Assembly (NCBI RefSeq): GCF_005860795.2
Contig: NZ_CP058351.1
Location: 372,001-436,000, forward strand
Direction of reading: 5' to 3'
Length of the DNA stretch: 64,000 nucleotides
Origin: Peteryoungia desertarenae
GTDB taxonomy: Bacteria > Pseudomonadota > Alphaproteobacteria > Rhizobiales > Rhizobiaceae
This document shows positions 34,370 through 43,113 of the stretch, in pieces. The notes beneath the pieces are model-generated. The model did not search any database and was not told where the DNA came from. It saw only the letters and a list, made by a program, of their open reading frames with translations. Within the stretch, counting starts at the first letter, position 1. Every line of letters begins with the position of its first letter. A program made the translations under genes and the position numbers.

Positions 34370-35471
34370 ATATTAACGACTTAATGACGGAGACAACACG
34401 GTCTTGATTAGCTTTGCAGATGTCGTGATAGCTTGGCAGATTGATCGCCCTTTCTGGAATACGTTGGGCGTTGATATTGTGAATTGCAGGCGAGAACATT
34501 GGCAAGCTTGATAAGGGCCAGAAAAAAACCCTTGCATCAACATTTTCTGCCGCAAATGCCGCTTGCAGTCGCTCCCTGGTGATAGCGGTTTCCGCGGCAA
34601 ATACCAGCGTTGGCATCCATGCTCCGTTAATCACGCCCTCAGGTTCAGGGTTCATGCTGATGCCAGATAAATTGGCCAATTTTTCACGGTAGTAGGCGAA
34701 TATCTGCCGTTTTCTGTAAGTCAGCTCTTCGATGCGCTCCATTTGGGCGCAACCGATGGCGGCCTGGATGTTGGAAATCTTGTACTTGAAGCCAACCATA
34801 TCTGGCCAAAATTGCTTGGTTTGCCCCCTGGCGCGGCCGTGGTTGCTGAGGGTCAAGACTCTTTCATAAAGATCTGCATCGTTGGTGACAAACATGCCTC
34901 CTTCACCGGTGGTCAACGTCTTGGTGCCATGAAATGAGAACGTGCCGAACTTACCCATGCTCCCCGCGTGTTTGCCGAAATAGACGGAGCCGATCGCCTC
35001 AGCCGCATCTTCAATTACAGGAATGCAATGCTGTTCGCCGATGGCCAGCAGGCGATCCATATCGCACAAATTGCCGTAAAGGTGCACAGCTACGATAGCC
35101 TTAGTGCGAGGGGTGATGGCAGCTTCCACCTTATCCGGGTCTATGCACCAGGAGTCGGGCAGGATATCGACAAAAATTGGCTTTGCCCCCAGGTTGACGA
35201 TGGGGGATGCCGTAGCGATCCAATTGGTGTCGGCCATGATAACTTCATCTCCCGGCCCAATCCCGAGAGCCGCAAGCCCCATATGCAGGGCACCGGTGCA
35301 GCTTGATGTTGCAATCGCATGACTGACGCCCAGATACTCACGAAACAGCGCCTCGAAGCGATTGATATAGGCGTAGCACTGGTCGCCCCAGCCATTGGCT
35401 GCGGCATCCGTGGCATAACGGACTTCCAGTTCAGTGATCGATGGCTTCGTGTAGAGGATCCTCGGCTTCAT
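34362..35471 (-). CDS. DegT/DnrJ/EryC1/StrS family sugar aminotransferase
   Basis: A 369-residue PLP enzyme. The Asp contacting the cofactor is in PVIEDAAEAIGS. The Schiff-base Lys is in TFSFHGTKTLTTGEGGMFV near residue 187. NHGRARGQ and KYKISNIQAAIGCAQM are typical of enzymes that aminate 4-keto-6-deoxy nucleotide sugars (perosamine- or PglE-like). It overlaps the C-methyltransferase gene by 4 bp. It probably aminates a CDP-4-keto sugar after C-methylation or epimerisation. The order of steps is inference. Confidence 0.87.
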   Translation of the reverse strand: MKPRILYTKPSITELEVRYATDAAANGWGDQCYAYINRFEALFREYLGVSHAIATSSCTGALHMGLAALGIGPGDEVIMADTNWIATASPIVNLGAKPIFVDILPDSWCIDPDKVEAAITPRTKAIVAVHLYGNLCDMDRLLAIGEQHCIPVIEDAAEAIGSVYFGKHAGSMGKFGTFSFHGTKTLTTGEGGMFVTNDADLYERVLTLSNHGRARGQTKQFWPDMVGFKYKISNIQAAIGCAQMERIEELTYRKRQIFAYYREKLANLSGISMNPEPEGVINGAWMPTLVFAAETAITRERLQAAFAAENVDARVFFWPLSSLPMFSPAIHNINAQRIPERAINLPSYHDICKANQDRVVSVIKSLIYG

Positions 35472-36691
35472 ACGATCTTCAACTCCGGTACGGCTGTAAC
35501 GAAACGGGTGCCCGCCTGCCTGAGATCGTCGTTTTGCCGGATGACTTCATCAGCAATGTTCCAGGGCAGGATCAATACATAATCCGGGCGCATCGTTCGC
35601 AGGGCGTCCGGAGACAGAATCGGGATATGGCTGCCTGGCAGGAATTTGCCCTGCTTGGCTTTTGCAGCGTCATAGACCACGGGCAGCAGATCCGGCTTCA
35701 CTCCGGCAAAGTTCAAGATCGTGTTGCCTTTAGCCGCAGCGCCATAGGCGACAATACTACGCCCTTCGCTCTTCACCTTAAGCAGAAATGAAAGGAGCTC
35801 GTTCTTGATCGCTTCAGCCCGTTGCTGAAACCCATCATAAAACGCTGACGACTCCATGCCCCGGCGACGTTCCTCGGCGATGATGTCATCGACATGGGAC
35901 ATTCGAACATGGGCTGCATCCTTGCGACAGGCAAAGACACGCAGGGAGCCACCATGGGTCACCAGTTCCTCAATGTCGAATATACGCAAACCCGCCTTGT
36001 CCAGAATCCGGGTCACGGTCAGCAAAGAGAGGTAGGAGAAGTGCTCATGATAGACCGTATCGAACTGGCCGAACTCCACAAGGCGCATGAGATGGGGAAA
36101 CTCAAGGGTGATAACACCTTCAGGCTTCAAAATAGCGGCAAGGCCGGCTGCGAAGTCGTTGACGTCGGGAACGTGAGCGAACACATTGTTCCCAGCAACG
36201 AGATCGGCTGCGCATCCCTCCAAAACAAGCTCGCGGGCCAGATCGGCCCCGAAGAACCGCCGCAAGGTCTTGACGCCGATCGCTTCCGCTGCATCTGCAG
36301 TGCTGTCGGTCGGCTCGATGCCGAGGCAGGGAATGCCCATTTCCACAAAGTTGCGCAGGAGATAGCCATCATTGGAGGCCACCTCGATTACGTTGCTGTC
36401 AGCTCCAAGCTTGAAGCGGGCAATCATCTGATCGGAGTATGCCTTGGCATGGTCGAGCCAGCCTTTCGATATCGAGGAAAAATAGGCGTAGTCTGCGGTG
36501 AAGACGTCGCTGGCCGCGGTATAGTCCTCAGTCTGAACCAGCCAGCAATCCTCACAGACCTGAAGGCGCAGCGGATAGGTCATCTCCGGCTCGTTCAGCG
36601 CTTCAGCTGGCAGATATGCGTTGGAGGGCGGCTGGAAACCGAGATCGAGGAATGGTCGCGAAAGCGACGATGAGCAGTGGCGGCAATTCAC
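35468..36691 (-). CDS. Sugar C-methyltransferase, NovU/TylCIII-like (module 1)
   Basis: A 407-residue SAM-dependent C-methyltransferase. An N-terminal zinc site has CRHC and CEDC pairs. The SAM domain has VIEVASNDGYLLRNFVEMGI and AGNNVFAHVPDVNDFAAGL. The catalytic His region is FDTVYHEHFSYLSLL. A C-terminal Rossmann domain starts at VAYGAAAKGNTIL. TylCIII methylates C3 of a 4-keto-6-deoxy sugar. It overlaps neighbours by 4 bp on both sides. A second copy is at 41336-42568. Confidence 0.88.
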   Translation of the reverse strand: MNCRHCSSSLSRPFLDLGFQPPSNAYLPAEALNEPEMTYPLRLQVCEDCWLVQTEDYTAASDVFTADYAYFSSISKGWLDHAKAYSDQMIARFKLGADSNVIEVASNDGYLLRNFVEMGIPCLGIEPTDSTADAAEAIGVKTLRRFFGADLARELVLEGCAADLVAGNNVFAHVPDVNDFAAGLAAILKPEGVITLEFPHLMRLVEFGQFDTVYHEHFSYLSLLTVTRILDKAGLRIFDIEELVTHGGSLRVFACRKDAAHVRMSHVDDIIAEERRRGMESSAFYDGFQQRAEAIKNELLSFLLKVKSEGRSIVAYGAAAKGNTILNFAGVKPDLLPVVYDAAKAKQGKFLPGSHIPILSPDALRTMRPDYVLILPWNIADEVIRQNDDLRQAGTRFVTAVPELKIV

Positions 36692-37245
36692 ACGTCTATT
36701 CCTTCGATATCGGCCAGAAATGGCAGATCCTGATCCCTTGGCGACCGGTTGTAGACCTTGATCGGCCAGGCCACGGCAAGGGCGGGGTCAAGCGCGTTGA
36801 CGCCTCCTTCGGACGACGAGGCATAGCTTGCGCTGTGCAGGTAAAGCATTTCGACATCATCCGTCAGCGTCTGAAACCCGTGGGCAAAGCCTTCGGGGAT
36901 CAACAAAGCATTGTGAGCTTGCGCGGAAATCTCCACTCCGAACCATTGACCAAACGTCGGCGAGGCCTTTCGCAAATCGACGGCAACATCAAAGACGGCC
37001 CCCTTCAGACAGGTCACATACTTGCATTCGGCAGAGGGTGGATGCTGGAAATGCAGGCCACGCAATGTGCCCTTGGTCGCAGTAAAGGTCCGATTGACCT
37101 GGGCGATGGGCCGATGGCTCCAGGACACCAGTTCATCCACGCAGAATACGCGCTCAAGATAACCCCGGGCGTCACCCAGCGGGTTACGGGTCACATGCCA
37201 AAGACCCGCAAGTGTCGTCGCTTCTTCGGAAAAACGTGCAGTCAT
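36688..37245 (-). CDS. dTDP-4-dehydrorhamnose 3,5-epimerase family protein (module 1)
   Basis: A 185-residue cupin of the RmlC family. It shows GTLRGLHFQHP with the active-site His, ECKYVTCLKGAVFDVAVDLR with the conserved Lys, and MLYLHSASY with the Tyr. RmlC proteins epimerise C3 and/or C5 of 4-keto-6-deoxy sugars. As the neighbours make CDP-4-keto-6-deoxyglucose, its substrate is probably a CDP rather than a dTDP sugar. It overlaps the dehydratase and the methyltransferase by 4 bp each. Its paralogue is at 42565-43113. Confidence 0.85.
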   Translation of the reverse strand: MTARFSEEATTLAGLWHVTRNPLGDARGYLERVFCVDELVSWSHRPIAQVNRTFTATKGTLRGLHFQHPPSAECKYVTCLKGAVFDVAVDLRKASPTFGQWFGVEISAQAHNALLIPEGFAHGFQTLTDDVEMLYLHSASYASSSEGGVNALDPALAVAWPIKVYNRSPRDQDLPFLADIEGIDV

Positions 37246-38309
37246 GAGGCTTCGAATTTGCGGATCTGGTCAAGGGAGAAAGCCGCCATGTCCGATCCGC
37301 CCTTCCATGCAAGGTGCCAATCAAGGGTGTGACGCAGAGCTTCCTCGATTGGCCACCTCGATTGCCAGCCAAGCCTGGACCGCGCCTTGGAACTGTCGAG
37401 TGCAAGGCTTTGCGCCTCATGGGGCTCCGCTCCGCTGGCCAGTTGCCACGCCGGCGCATCGGCCGCATCTGCAAGAAAGCTGGCCACATCGCCGACACTG
37501 CGGACATCCACCGGCTCTGGCCCGAAATTCCAGGCCTCGGCAAAGGGTGAGCCCTGCTCGGCAAGGGCCTCTGCCAGCATCAGATAGCCAGACAGTGGCT
37601 CCAAGACATGCTGCCAGGGACGCGTCGCGGAGGGATTGCGCAGGATAAGCGTCTGATTGGCGTCAAGGGCACGCAGGAAGTCCGGAACGAGCCTGTCTGA
37701 AGCCCGGTCACCGCCGCCAATGACGTTCCCGGCCCTCGCACTTGCCAGTTCTATTCCCAACTTCGACAGGAATGACTGACGGTAGGACGCCGTCACGATC
37801 TCAGCGCAAGCCTTGCTGGCCGAATAGGGATCATGGCCCCCAAGCGCTTCGTTCTCACGGTATGGCCATACCCATTCGCGGTTTTCGTAGCATTTGTCGG
37901 TGGTCACATTGACCATGGCCCTGACCCCAGGCGCTGCTCGTACCGCTTCAAGCAGTGCCACAAGTCCCATGACATTTGTCGAATAGGTTTCCACGGGATC
38001 CCGATAGGAGGCGCGCACAAGCGGCTGGGCTGCCAGATGCAGCACGATCTCTGGCTCACAAGCCCGAAGCGCAGCCTGAAGCTGCGAACTGTCGCGGATA
38101 TCGGCAAGCACCTCGGATGCAATGCTCTCCGAAACTCCCGTCAGCGCGTAGAGGCCGTCCTCCTGCTCCGGAGGCAGGGCATAGCCGTGCACCTCTGCCC
38201 CCATATCGACTAGCCAAAGCGCCAGCCAACTGCCCTTGAAGCCTGTATGGCCCGTCAGGAAGACGCGCCTGCCGTTCCAAAAATCACGTCTCAACTCCAG
38301 ACCTTCCAT
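37242..38309 (-). CDS. rfbG: CDP-glucose 4,6-dehydratase (module 1)
   Basis: A 355-residue SDR enzyme that makes CDP-4-keto-6-deoxyglucose. The NAD loop is [16 protein letters not shown]. The catalytic Thr and Tyr-Lys are in [11 protein letters not shown] and [33 protein letters not shown] and [17 protein letters not shown] are characteristic of RfbG. The ATG at 38309 gives exactly the same length as the paralogue at 40272. It overlaps the cytidylyltransferase by 19 bp. Confidence 0.92.
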   Translation of the reverse strand: MEGLELRRDFWNGRRVFLTGHTGFKGSWLALWLVDMGAEVHGYALPPEQEDGLYALTGVSESIASEVLADIRDSSQLQAALRACEPEIVLHLAAQPLVRASYRDPVETYSTNVMGLVALLEAVRAAPGVRAMVNVTTDKCYENREWVWPYRENEALGGHDPYSASKACAEIVTASYRQSFLSKLGIELASARAGNVIGGGDRASDRLVPDFLRALDANQTLILRNPSATRPWQHVLEPLSGYLMLAEALAEQGSPFAEAWNFGPEPVDVRSVGDVASFLADAADAPAWQLASGAEPHEAQSLALDSSKARSRLGWQSRWPIEEALRHTLDWHLAWKGGSDMAAFSLDQIRKFEAS

Positions 38310-39064
38310 GGGGCATTGCCAGAGGCCCATAGCTCCTCCAGCATGTTCTTCTCGCGCAGTGTATCCATCGGTTGCCAGAAGCCGTCATGGACAAAGGCCT
38401 TCAATTCCCCCTCTTTGGCAAGACGTGTCATGGGAGCCCCTTCCCATGGCATCTGGTCGTCGCTGATATAGCCGAGAACCTCTGGCGACAGGACGAAGAA
38501 ACCACCATTTATAAGGGCTCCATCACCACGCGGCTTTTCCGCAAAGCCGGTAATCCGATCCTTCTCCATCTGAAGCGCGCCGTAGCGCCCGGGGGGTTGC
38601 ACGGCACAGACTGTCGCGAGTTTCCCGTGGCTCCGGTGGAAGGCAATCTCGGCAGCAATATCGACATCGGCCAGACCGTCGCCATAGGTGAAGCAGAAGG
38701 CCTCTTCGCCCTGCAGATAGGGAGCAACCCGCTTGAGGCGGCCACCTGTCATTGTTGCCTCGCCCGTGTCGACGAGCGTCACACGCCATGGCTCGGCCTT
38801 CTGGTGATGTACTTCCATGCGGTTCTCGGCCATATCGAAGGTCACGTCGGACATATGAAGGAAATAATTGGCGAAATACTCCTTGATGATATAGCCCTTG
38901 TAACCACAGCAGATAATAAACTCCGTCACTCCATGGGCAGAATAGCTTTTCATGATGTGCCACAGGATCGGACGTCCTCCGATTTCTACCATGGGCTTCG
39001 GACGCAGATGGGTCTCTTCGGAGATGCGAGTACCTAGTCCCCCGGCCAGAATAACGGCTTTCAT
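38291..39064 (-). CDS. rfbF: Glucose-1-phosphate cytidylyltransferase (module 1)
   Basis: A 257-residue nucleotidyltransferase that makes CDP-glucose. It has [20 protein letters not shown], the metal Asp in [25 protein letters not shown], and the C-terminal [15 protein letters not shown], all as in RfbF/DdhA. It is full length, unlike the copy at 39598. It heads the seven-gene minus-strand operon, whose promoter must lie in 39065-39597. Confidence 0.92.
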   Translation of the reverse strand: MKAVILAGGLGTRISEETHLRPKPMVEIGGRPILWHIMKSYSAHGVTEFIICCGYKGYIIKEYFANYFLHMSDVTFDMAENRMEVHHQKAEPWRVTLVDTGEATMTGGRLKRVAPYLQGEEAFCFTYGDGLADVDIAAEIAFHRSHGKLATVCAVQPPGRYGALQMEKDRITGFAEKPRGDGALINGGFFVLSPEVLGYISDDQMPWEGAPMTRLAKEGELKAFVHDGFWQPMDTLREKNMLEELWASGNAPWKVWS

Positions 39065-39597
39065 CGATCACGACCTGTTCAGATTCTGCTCTCAACTTCA
39101 GATAATCGGCTTACGCTGCAGCGGCAAGTCATTTGCCAGATGACCTGAGGACATCCTCAGCATTTTCAGCGCCGGTTTAGCTGGATTTCATGCGAAATCG
39201 CAGAGTGTTCGCGCATGGCTTAAGCGATACGCGGCCAATCACAGCTGCCGCTCTGGCCTGCGGCGCTCGCGGCCTCGATCACCACCCAAAATGTCGGACC
39301 TTCGGCAACCCTCAAGCGATTGTCCACCTCATCGACATCAAGCGAACTGGCCAGTGAACCGCGCTGGCTTTGCCGGAGACCCCAACTCGTGAGAAATAGG
39401 GTCACCCGCGCCCAAGACTGTCGATGTGTTCAGCAGCGACGGCGGGCAGAATTACAAATAATTAAAGAACGAATAGTGGGCAAATCCTTTAGGCGGTGCG
39501 GCTTTTTACGCCACCGGCTCTGCATCCAGTTTCGCACAATATCTGAAATCTAGCCTCAGCTTGCGAACCGCGTCCGGAACTGATCGAGCCAAACATC
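39065..39597. other. Divergent promoter region between the two sugar modules
   Basis: This 533-bp region lies between the two cytidylyltransferase genes. A minus-strand frame at about 39220-39405 reads protein-like (VDEVDNRLRVAEGPTFWVVI) but has no ribosome-binding site and no recognised domain; it may be a relic of a larger gene. No operator or terminator is obvious. An AT-rich patch near 39450-39485 could hold a promoter for the right-hand module. Confidence 0.45.
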
Positions 39598-40290
39598 ATG
39601 AAAGTAGTCAATCTTGCCGGAGGCCTGGGTTCTCGACTTGCGGAAGAGACGACTCTTCGCCCCAAGCCGCTGGTCGAGATTGGTGAGAAACCGATCCTGT
39701 GGCACATCATGAACATCTATTCCCATCATGGGCTCACGGATTTCATCATCTGCGCCGGCTACAAGAGCTACATGATCAAGGAATATTTCGTGAATCTCGT
39801 CCTGCATCATTCGGACGTGACACTGGAGCTGGCTGAAAACCGCATCGAATACCATCAGCGCGCCCGACCACCCTGGCGGGTCACCGTGGTCGACACCGGC
39901 GTGAACTCCATGACGGGCGGTCGCATCAAGCGGATCCGGGACTATCTCGATCCGCACGAACCCTTCTGCATGACCTATGGCGACGGCGTCGCCGACATCG
40001 ACATCAGGGAAGAGATCGCCTTCCACCGTTCACATGGGCTGAAAGCAACCATGTGCGCCGTCGTGCCACCGGGCCGGTTCGGCGCTGCGACGATTGAAGG
40101 TCACCTGGTCACGACATTCGCGGAAAAGCCAAAGCTGGAGGACCAGCCGATCAATGCGCTGGTGCGTGACCGCGAACTCGCGGCCTACCGCCACAACGGC
40201 TTCTGGCAGCCGATGCATGCACTGCGCGACGGCATGCCGCTTGAAGAATTGTGGAATTCGGAAAGAGCCCCGTGGAAGCTTTGGAATTGA
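39598..40290 (+). CDS. rfbF: Glucose-1-phosphate cytidylyltransferase paralogue with an internal deletion (module 2)
   Basis: A 230-residue RfbF paralogue. It keeps LAGGLGSRLAEETTLRPKPL, MTYGDGVADIDI and the C-terminal HNGFWQPMHALRDGM. Compared with the full-length copy at 38291-39064 it lacks about 27 residues: after EDQPIN the sequence jumps to ALVRDREL, so the NGGFFV strand and following helix are gone, in frame. That segment helps form the sugar-phosphate pocket. Activity is therefore doubtful, and the module may depend on the other copy for CDP-glucose. A sequencing or assembly error is possible, but an exact in-frame loss argues against it. It overlaps rfbG by 19 bp, as in module 1. Confidence 0.85.
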   Translation: MKVVNLAGGLGSRLAEETTLRPKPLVEIGEKPILWHIMNIYSHHGLTDFIICAGYKSYMIKEYFVNLVLHHSDVTLELAENRIEYHQRARPPWRVTVVDTGVNSMTGGRIKRIRDYLDPHEPFCMTYGDGVADIDIREEIAFHRSHGLKATMCAVVPPGRFGAATIEGHLVTTFAEKPKLEDQPINALVRDRELAAYRHNGFWQPMHALRDGMPLEELWNSERAPWKLWN

Positions 40291-41339
40291 CCAGTTTCTG
40301 GAGGAACCGTTCGGTTCTTGTCACCGGCCATACCGGCTTCAAAGGCAGTTGGCTTTGCCTCTGGCTTGAGCATCTGGGTGCCCGGGTCAGCGGCCTGGCA
40401 CTGGAGCCAGATCAGACGCCGGCGCTCTACGATATTCTCGCCCCCTGGCCGCGACAAAGCCATCATCTGGTCGATATCCGCAATCAGGCGGGGCTGTGCA
40501 GTCTGGTGGCCGCTAGCGCCCCTGAGATCGTCATACACATGGCCGCCCAGCCGCTGGTTCGGCGCTCCTACCGCCGACCGGTCGAAACCTATGACATCAA
40601 TGTCATGGGTACCGTCAATCTGCTGGAGGCCTTGCGTGGCCTGTCCTCGGTGAAGACCATCCTGGTGGTGACCACTGACAAGGTCTATCGCGAGGACCGC
40701 TCCATCAAGGCCTTCGATGAACATGATCCGCTGGGTGGCAAGGACCCCTACAGCAATTCCAAGGTCTGCGCCGAACATGTCACCGCGGGCTTTCGCGACA
40801 GTTTTTTTGCCGAACGGGGCGTTGCCGAGGCCACAGCCCGTTCCGGAAATGTCATCGGCGGCGGTGACTGGTCGGAAGATCGGATCGTGCCGGACATCAT
40901 CCGCGCCAGCAACCGTTCTGCTGCCGTTGAACTGCGCTATCCGGAGGCGACGCGCCCCTGGCAACACGTCCTGGAGCCACTCTGGGGCTATCTCTGCTAT
41001 GCTAGGGCAATGACCGAAGGACGTCCGCTGCCCGCTGCTCTGAACTCTGGTCCTGATCCCGACAATGCTGCAAGCGTCGCGCAATTGGCCGACAAAGTCG
41101 TGAGCCACCTTGATCGACCTCAAGCGTGGGTCAGGCAGGCGGGCGAGCATCCACCCGAGGCACCGACCTTGACACTTTCCTCCAGCTTGGCAGAGGCCTG
41201 CCTCGGCTGGAAACCCTGTCTTACCCTGAATGACACGATTGACTGGACCTGCGCCTGGTACCGGGCGCATCGGGATGGAACCGACATGCGGACCTTTTCG
41301 CTGAACCAGCTCAAGGCGTATGAAAGTCTGATCCAATGA
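40272..41339 (+). CDS. rfbG: CDP-glucose 4,6-dehydratase (module 2)
   Basis: A 355-residue RfbG paralogue. Motifs are [68 protein letters not shown] and [17 protein letters not shown]. The GTG at 40272 is preferred: GGAAAGAG precedes it and the length equals that of the module 1 enzyme. A GTG at 40251 is an alternative. It yields CDP-4-keto-6-deoxyglucose for the methyltransferase and epimerase that follow. Confidence 0.9.
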   Translation: MEALELTSFWRNRSVLVTGHTGFKGSWLCLWLEHLGARVSGLALEPDQTPALYDILAPWPRQSHHLVDIRNQAGLCSLVAASAPEIVIHMAAQPLVRRSYRRPVETYDINVMGTVNLLEALRGLSSVKTILVVTTDKVYREDRSIKAFDEHDPLGGKDPYSNSKVCAEHVTAGFRDSFFAERGVAEATARSGNVIGGGDWSEDRIVPDIIRASNRSAAVELRYPEATRPWQHVLEPLWGYLCYARAMTEGRPLPAALNSGPDPDNAASVAQLADKVVSHLDRPQAWVRQAGEHPPEAPTLTLSSSLAEACLGWKPCLTLNDTIDWTCAWYRAHRDGTDMRTFSLNQLKAYESLIQ

Positions 41340-42568
41340 ACAATCAGCATTGCCGCTTCTGCAATTCGCCACTGACGCATGTCTTCGCCGATCTCGGCGT
41401 TACGCCGCTGGCAAATTCCTATGTGAGGCCGGATCAGGCAGGCAGGGCTGACAGGCTTTATCCCCTGCGGACGCTGGTCTGTACCGAGTGCTGGCTGGTT
41501 CAGGCCGAGGCGTTTGCCTCGCCCGAAGAAATCTTCAGCGACTACGCATATTTTTCTTCCTACAGTGACAGCTGGGTTGCCCATGCACGGCGCTTCACCG
41601 AGGACATGACCGCCCGCTTTGGCCTGGGCGCAGGGTCGCAGGTGATCGAGGTGGCGAGCAATGACGGCTATCTGTTGCAGCATTTCGTAGAGCGTGGCAT
41701 TCCCGCCCTTGGCATTGAACCGGCGGCCAACGTGGCCGAGGTGGCACGCGGCAGAGGTGTGCCGACCGAATGCTGTTTCTTCGGTCGTGACACGGCGGGC
41801 AGGCTTGCCGAGCGCGGGCTGTCGGCAGATCTGCTGGTGGGCAACAACGTGCTGGCCCATGTGCCAGACATCAACGATTTCGCCGCCGGGCTGGCCATTG
41901 CTCTCAAGCCACATGGCATTGTCAGTCTTGAATTCCCGCATCTGCTGCAACTGATGCGCAATACCCAGTTCGATACGATCTATCACGAGCATTTCTATTA
42001 CCTCTCGCTTCTGGCTGTCGAACGCATATTCGCCGCGCATGGGTTGATGGTCTTCGACGTCCAGGAGCTGCCGACCCATGGCGGCAGCCTTCGCGTGCTG
42101 GCCCAACATGCGTCATCAAGCCATCATGCCGAGCAGCCCGGGATCGCCAAAGTCCGGCAAGACGAGGCGGAAGCAGGATTTGCCGGCCTCGATGCCTATC
42201 TGGCCTTCCAGACGCAGATCGACCCTTTAAGAGAGGGGCTTTTGCGGTTTCTCAGCACAGCCAAGGCGGAGGGGAAAACCGTCGTGGCCTATGGTGCTGC
42301 TGCCAAAGGCAACACTTTCCTGAATTTCTGCGGGATCACGACCGATCTCATTGCCTATGTCGTGGACCGCAATCCCCACAAGCAGGGCCATCTTTTGCCC
42401 GGCAGCCGGCTGCCCATTCACGCGCCCGACCGGCTGGCTGAAACGCGACCGGATTATGTGCTGATCCTGCCCTGGAACCTGAGCGCCGAAATCACCGCCT
42501 CCATGGATCTGGGGGCCTGGGGTGGGCGGTTCTTGGTGGCCGTGCCGCAGATCCAGATTCTTCCATGA
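41336..42568 (+). CDS. Sugar C-methyltransferase, NovU/TylCIII-like (module 2)
   Basis: A 410-residue paralogue of the protein at 35468. The zinc pairs are CRFC and CTEC. The SAM loop is VIEVASNDGYLLQHFVERGI, the catalytic region FDTIYHEHFYYLSLL, and the C-terminal domain starts at VAYGAAAKGNTFL. It overlaps rfbG by ATGA and the epimerase gene by 4 bp. Differences along the whole length show that the two modules are old paralogues rather than a recent duplication. Confidence 0.88.
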   Translation: MNNQHCRFCNSPLTHVFADLGVTPLANSYVRPDQAGRADRLYPLRTLVCTECWLVQAEAFASPEEIFSDYAYFSSYSDSWVAHARRFTEDMTARFGLGAGSQVIEVASNDGYLLQHFVERGIPALGIEPAANVAEVARGRGVPTECCFFGRDTAGRLAERGLSADLLVGNNVLAHVPDINDFAAGLAIALKPHGIVSLEFPHLLQLMRNTQFDTIYHEHFYYLSLLAVERIFAAHGLMVFDVQELPTHGGSLRVLAQHASSSHHAEQPGIAKVRQDEAEAGFAGLDAYLAFQTQIDPLREGLLRFLSTAKAEGKTVVAYGAAAKGNTFLNFCGITTDLIAYVVDRNPHKQGHLLPGSRLPIHAPDRLAETRPDYVLILPWNLSAEITASMDLGAWGGRFLVAVPQIQILP

Positions 42569-43113
42569 AGCTGACACCAACAGCCATCGTCGGCGCCTTT
42601 CATGTCGAGGTAAGCCCGATTGCCGATCACCGTGGTCTGTTTGCCCGCACATTCTGTGCCGAAACCTTTGCCAGTTGCGGTCTGGAGAGTGTGTTTCCCC
42701 AGTGCAACCTGTCATTCAGCCCGCACCGCGGAACGCTGCGCGGCCTGCATTTCCAGGCTGAACCCCATGCCGAGGCAAAGCTGGTGCGGGCCACCCGCGG
42801 ACGGGTTTTCGAAGTGGCGCTCGACCTGCGTCCTCATTCCCCGAGCTATATGAAATGGGCGTCAGTGGAACTCGACGCCACGGAGCGCAATGCGTTCTAT
42901 ATCCCGCCAGGCTGCGCCCATGGGCTGCTGACGCTCGAAGACGAGTGCGAGGTCTTCTCCCAGATGTCCACGGCGTATCATCCGCCATCTGCGAGAATTG
43001 CGCGGTGGAATGACCCAGCCTTTGCCATTTCCTGGCCGTTCGAACCCTTGATCCTGAGCGACAAGGATGCCGAATGCGCTTGTTATCGACCACAAGGAGC
43101 CACTCATGAATGA
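42565..43113 (+). CDS. dTDP-4-dehydrorhamnose 3,5-epimerase family protein (module 2)
   Basis: A 182-residue RmlC-type cupin. GTLRGLHFQAEPHAEAKLVR supplies the His and Lys. YIPPGCAHGLLTLEDE and FSQMSTAYHPPSARI supply the rest of the pocket. It starts in an ATGA with the methyltransferase and ends 8 bp inside the glycosyltransferase gene. It is likely to epimerise the C-methylated CDP-keto sugar, as in module 1. Confidence 0.85.
   Translation: MKLTPTAIVGAFHVEVSPIADHRGLFARTFCAETFASCGLESVFPQCNLSFSPHRGTLRGLHFQAEPHAEAKLVRATRGRVFEVALDLRPHSPSYMKWASVELDATERNAFYIPPGCAHGLLTLEDECEVFSQMSTAYHPPSARIARWNDPAFAISWPFEPLILSDKDAECACYRPQGATHE

Noticed and set aside
40185..41372. 395-codon minus-strand open frame
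   Set aside because: Antisense to the second CDP-glucose dehydratase; no coherent protein sequence.
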